Assembly (NCBI GenBank): GCA_030526355.1 | Contig: JAUNDC010000001.1 | Span: 126,397-170,231 of the forward strand | Direction of reading: 5' to 3' | DNA: 43,835 nucleotides | From: Bacillota bacterium | GTDB lineage: Bacteria; Bacillota; Clostridia; Peptostreptococcales; Anaerovoracaceae | Shown here: in pieces, positions 40,832-43,835 of the stretch | Layout of the letters: the number at the start of each line of letters is the position of its first letter | Position numbering within the stretch: position 1 is the stretch's first letter | Notes under the pieces: model-generated | The model's database searches: none | The model's input: only the letters and a program-made list of their open reading frames with translations | Told to the model about the DNA's origin: nothing | Made by a program: the position numbers and the translations under genes

Positions 40832-43273
40832 ATGGTTAAGCTGGAAAATGTAAATAAATATTTTAACAAGAGAAAAAAGAACGAGATCCATGTTATCAAC
40901 AACACTTCTCTGGAGCTTGGCGATAAGGGTCTGGTGGCGCTGCTGGGACCAAGCGGCTGCGGCAAGACAACTCTGCTTAATGTTATAGGAGGGCTTGATA
41001 AGGTAAACAAGGGGCGTGTCTATGTCAACGGGCAGAGGATAACAGGCAGGACAGCTGGCAGAATCGATAATATAAGAAATATCAATATAGGGTACATATT
41101 TCAGAACTACAATCTGGTAGATAATATGACTGTGTTTGACAATGTGGCTATCGCATTGAAGATGATAGGCGTCAAAGACAGAAAAGAAATCGAAGAAAAA
41201 GTAAACTACGTGCTCGAAAAAGTAGGCATGTACAGATACAGGAACAGATATGCCGATATGCTCTCAGGCGGTGAAAGGCAGAGAGTCGGAATTGCCAGAG
41301 CTATAGTCAAGAACCCTGCTATAGTTATTGCTGATGAACCTACAGGAAATCTTGACAGCAGAAATACCCTGGAGGTCATGAATATAATCAAGGCAATTTC
41401 CGAGGACAGGCTTGTTATTCTGGTTACACATGAGGAGGAGCTGGCTGATTTTTATGCATCGAGGATAATCAGGATAAAGGATGGCATGATAGTGTCGGAT
41501 AAAGAGAACGATCATGCGGGAAGTCTGGATTATCGCATTGAGAATAAGATATACCTGAAGGATATCAAGGAACATAAGCGCCTGAGAGCGGGCAATTATG
41601 ACATTGATTTTTATAATGAAAACAATGGTGATGTAAAGCTGGACATCGTCGTTAAGAACGGCAATATTTATATAAAGGCCAAGAACGGTGCGGAAAGGCT
41701 GGAGGTTATTGATGATAACTCCGGGATTGAATTCGTAGAAGAGCATTACAAGCAGATTACCAGAGATGATGCACCGGAAGGAAGCTTTGATCTGGAAAGG
41801 CTGGAGCATAAAGGAAAGCGTAAATACAAATCAATTCTGAACCCGCTGACATTAATCAGAAAAGGCTTCAGAACAGTATTTAATTATAATGTCATCAAGA
41901 AAATCCTGCTGGTTGGATTCTTTATTTCAGCTATGTTTATTACCTATTCCATCAGCAATATATATGGTGTGCTTAATATTACAGATGATGAGTTCATTGA
42001 AGCAGATAAATCATATATTACAGTGGTTGGCAAGAAACTCGATGTGGAAACCTACGAAGCATATGAAAATGATGAGTCATTCCAGTATATTATGCCGGGA
42101 GATTCAAAAATAACCCTCAGGGTGAAGTTTGATAATTATTTCCAGACAAAGGATGGTGAGGCATCAATATCAGGTTCATTGTCTGATTCAGGCAAGCTGG
42201 CCGAAAGCGATCTGTCTGCAGGCCGTCTGCCGGAAAACGAGAATGAGCTTGTCATTGACAGGATGCTGCTGAAGTCCGTAATAAAGGAACAGAGCACAAA
42301 ATCTGCCGGTTATTCAAAGCCTGAAGATTTTCTTGAGGAAAAGATAAGTATACAGAACCTGCCTGACATGACGATCGTAGGTATCTCCGATAAGCTGAGT
42401 CCGTGCATATACGCAGATAAGAGTATGTTTATCAATATGCTGGCAAATACATTGAATGATGAAAGCGCAATGTATGAGGAAGAGGTTGATAGCAGCAGTG
42501 AATCATTAAGCGTTATTGATTACAATCTGAAAAAATCCCAGGTAGACCTTAAAAAGGGAGAATGGCCAAAGAATGACTATGAAGTAATCGTAAACGAGAA
42601 AAACAAAGATGAGATGAAGCTTGGCAAGGAGATAAAGCAGAAGGTTAACGGCAAAAAACTCAAGGTTGTGGGTTATTATTCCGATCCTTATGACAGCGAC
42701 TTCATGCTGGCCAACAGCAATACAGTAAAATACGACCTTATCAAACACAGTAACAATATTACCATATGTCCCGTAAATAAGGCAGAATCACTTCAGGCAT
42801 TCAAGGATGCGCAGATAAATGTCAAGGACACGTATGAAGAGAGCAGGAAAAAATACAGGGACAATATATGGGAATCGATACTGTCATCATTGATACTGGC
42901 AGGAGTAATGCTTGTGATTTCTTTCTTTGAAATATTCCTGATAATCAGAGCATCGTTCCTCTCAAGAGTTAAGGAAGTGGGCGTTTATCGTGCAATCGGT
43001 GTCAAGAAGGGCGATATTTATAAAATGTTTATCGGAGAGATACTGGCAATTACAACTATGGCCAGCATGCCCGGATTTGCATTCATGGCATATATCCTTA
43101 ACAAGGTATCTCAGATGCAGTGGTTTGAGGATTCCTTCCTGATTAACCCGAGCATCCTGATATTATGCGTAATCGTAATATATGGATTTAATATTGTTTT
43201 CGGACTGCTTCCGGTATTCAGAACTATAAGGAAAACCCCTGCAGCTATACTCAGCAGAACGGATGTAAATTAA
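40832..43273 (+). CDS. ABC transporter ATPase fused to FtsX-like permease, second of two
   Basis: 813 residues from ATG 40832, with GGAGGAG at 40819-40825; its start lies two bases after the upstream stop. The ATPase part has Walker A GPSGCGKTT, signature LSGGERQRVGIA and Walker B IVIADEPTGNLD. It is followed by a strand-rich about 100-residue spacer (LKLDIVVKNGNIYIKAKNGAERL), one helix (about 355-380), a large extracellular domain and three C-terminal helices with the FtsX core SFFEIFLIIRASFLSRVKEVGVYRAIGVKKGDIYKMFIGE. No regulator, kinase or lipoprotein gene is adjacent. The substrate is unknown. Confidence 0.9.
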   Translation: MVKLENVNKYFNKRKKNEIHVINNTSLELGDKGLVALLGPSGCGKTTLLNVIGGLDKVNKGRVYVNGQRITGRTAGRIDNIRNINIGYIFQNYNLVDNMTVFDNVAIALKMIGVKDRKEIEEKVNYVLEKVGMYRYRNRYADMLSGGERQRVGIARAIVKNPAIVIADEPTGNLDSRNTLEVMNIIKAISEDRLVILVTHEEELADFYASRIIRIKDGMIVSDKENDHAGSLDYRIENKIYLKDIKEHKRLRAGNYDIDFYNENNGDVKLDIVVKNGNIYIKAKNGAERLEVIDDNSGIEFVEEHYKQITRDDAPEGSFDLERLEHKGKRKYKSILNPLTLIRKGFRTVFNYNVIKKILLVGFFISAMFITYSISNIYGVLNITDDEFIEADKSYITVVGKKLDVETYEAYENDESFQYIMPGDSKITLRVKFDNYFQTKDGEASISGSLSDSGKLAESDLSAGRLPENENELVIDRMLLKSVIKEQSTKSAGYSKPEDFLEEKISIQNLPDMTIVGISDKLSPCIYADKSMFINMLANTLNDESAMYEEEVDSSSESLSVIDYNLKKSQVDLKKGEWPKNDYEVIVNEKNKDEMKLGKEIKQKVNGKKLKVVGYYSDPYDSDFMLANSNTVKYDLIKHSNNITICPVNKAESLQAFKDAQINVKDTYEESRKKYRDNIWESILSSLILAGVMLVISFFEIFLIIRASFLSRVKEVGVYRAIGVKKGDIYKMFIGEILAITTMASMPGFAFMAYILNKVSQMQWFEDSFLINPSILILCVIVIYGFNIVFGLLPVFRTIRKTPAAILSRTDVN

Positions 43274-43286
43274 CAGAGTCTTTGAT

Positions 43287-43358
43287 ATGCCTGACTTGCC
43301 CGACGCGTTTGACGTGCTCGACGCGCTTTGGGAAAGAGGCTGTGAGAAAGTTGATTAA
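43287..43358 (+). CDS. Possible 23-residue peptide with triplet-residue repeats
   Basis: MPDLPDAFDVLDALWERGCE, then KVD and stop. The DNA is a run of four 9-base units (about 43290-43325) each encoding x-Asp-x, markedly more GC-rich than its surroundings. The ribosome site is weak. It could be a remnant, an expanded repeat or a genuine small peptide, and nothing decides. Confidence 0.25.
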   Translation: MPDLPDAFDVLDALWERGCEKVD

Positions 43359-43392
43359 AATTGGTCACTGTTTGTCAAAATCCATATTGAAA

Positions 43393-43572
43393 AGCCCATT
43401 CAGCACAACCTGCCGAATGGGCTCTTACTTAGGTTCTTTGAGTTTCACTGTTCTAACCTCCATTTCATAATATTTAGTTTCGTACTAGGGACGCTTACAA
43501 ATTACTTTTTCGGTCTTACCTCCGTGATTTTATATTTTAGCTACTTCTTATTTAGTAGCAGTTCCTTTTGAT
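43393..43572 (-). ncRNA. Small RNA gene with own promoter and terminator
   Basis: About 180 bases on the minus strand. It starts about 7 bases after a consensus promoter (43579-43607). It contains an early hairpin GCTACT/AGTAGC near 43540-43560 and ends in a strong stem AGCCCATTC..GCA / TGC..GAATGGGCT (43393-43405/43411-43423) followed by TTTT. Two GGAGG words occur (near 43522 and 43459), but frames after them stop within a few codons. No protein is encoded. I do not recognise the family; conserved clostridial RNAs such as the raiA motif are candidates to test. Confidence 0.72.
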
Positions 43573-43578
43573 GGTTTT

Positions 43579-43607
43579 ATTATAGGCCATAAAAATGCAT
43601 TTGTCAA
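43579..43607 (-). promoter_or_regulatory. Consensus promoter of the small RNA
   Basis: Minus-strand TTGACA (43602-43607) and TATAAT (43579-43584) separated by 17 bases. Both hexamers are perfect. Confidence 0.9.
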
Positions 43608-43682
43608 TACTATTCTGAAAATTCTATAAATAAAGTTTGCAATGCAAATTCCCAAAGTAAAATCCGGCAGGTTTGGATGATA

Positions 43683-43835
43683 AACTGGAAGTTAACTTTT
43701 CAGTTCACCATTTGCCGATGCCATTGCGTTAGGAAAGGCATTTCGAAAGGCTGACATCATCGGCAACATCTTCTTAGAGACCCGTCTTTAGGAGTTAACA
43801 CCATAAATATTTAGAAGCAACATACATATCCACCA
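43683..43835 (-). other. Structured non-coding segment at the window edge
   Basis: Stops occur in all frames. There is a 9-base stem TTGCCGATG (43712-43720) / CATCGGCAA (43758-43766) enclosing further GCC/GGC pairs, plus AACTG..GTTAAC..CAGTT (43683-43705). It looks like part of a structured RNA or leader continuing past the window. The trailing CCACCA at the edge is not a tRNA end, because no T-arm precedes it. Confidence 0.4.

Noticed and set aside
43780..43835. Terminal CCACCA suggesting a tRNA or tmRNA 3' end
   Set aside because: No GGTTCRANNCC T-arm or acceptor stem can be formed with the preceding bases.

Overview
The window looks like chromosomal DNA of an anaerobic low-to-mid G+C Firmicute, most likely a Clostridia member (a Family XIII/Anaerovoracaceae-like or related lineage is my guess, not shown). 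The reasons are strong AGGAGG-type ribosome sites, sigmaA-type promoters, TTG/GTG starts, and typical clostridial families (DUF1002, HI0933-like flavoprotein, GlpA-like/FAD/DUF1667 trio, YczE-like protein with CBS domains, a small accessory protein beside an SSS symporter). No respiratory-chain genes are visible.

Layout. 1-2417: the 3' end of a gene cut by the window, a divergent ClC-type channel overlapping a two-TM potassium-channel-like gene, and a small orphan gene on the other strand with a consensus promoter. 2418-7512: a MATE exporter behind an attenuator-like leader, a flavodoxin-fold reductase, a secreted DUF1002 protein, then a wrecked regulatory/ABC locus. In that locus the response regulator is frameshifted by a perfect 13-bp tandem duplication, and the histidine kinase is fused in frame to the tail of an FtsX-type permease by a large deletion. 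7627-9553: an HTH-AbrB fusion regulator with an ABC-2 exporter. 9554-10197: a Phd/ParE-like toxin-antitoxin pair with a 12+12 bp operator. 10267-14598: cysteine synthase, PaaI-like thioesterase, GNAT protein, ABC-F ATPase. 15260-23020: M20 amidohydrolase, HI0933-like flavoprotein, then an apparent four-gene operon (ClC antiporter, epoxyqueuosine-reductase-like Fe-S protein, FGGY kinase, YczE-CBS protein).

23148-26522: an AT-rich accessory island of four genes of unknown function followed by a RelB/RelE-type pair. 26588-29859: a minus-strand operon of Zn-dehydrogenase, a 39-residue single-TM accessory peptide, an SSS symporter and an unknown 172-residue protein. 30134-32175: small membrane proteins and a tocopherol-cyclase-like protein. 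32400-36485: a GlpA-like/FAD oxidoreductase/DUF1667 trio plus an agmatinase-family enzyme. 36973-43273: MurE and two large ABC ATPase-permease fusions. 43274-43835: non-coding, with a clear minus-strand small-RNA gene and another structured segment at the edge.

The most unusual content is non-coding. Two diverged copies (14843-15078 and, inverted, 31030-31284) of an unfamiliar element of about 240-255 bp share a 31-bp end with one mismatch and ACGT-centred hairpins. At the same end each adjoins an array of 32-bp repeats. These repeats share a constant frame (ATTT...CAAA) around a 10-bp core that is dyad-like, and the core differs between the two copies. A third non-coding region (36515-36806) holds four hairpins built on the same TTTCGACGT/ACGTCGAAA arms. 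I do not recognise any of these as a described family.
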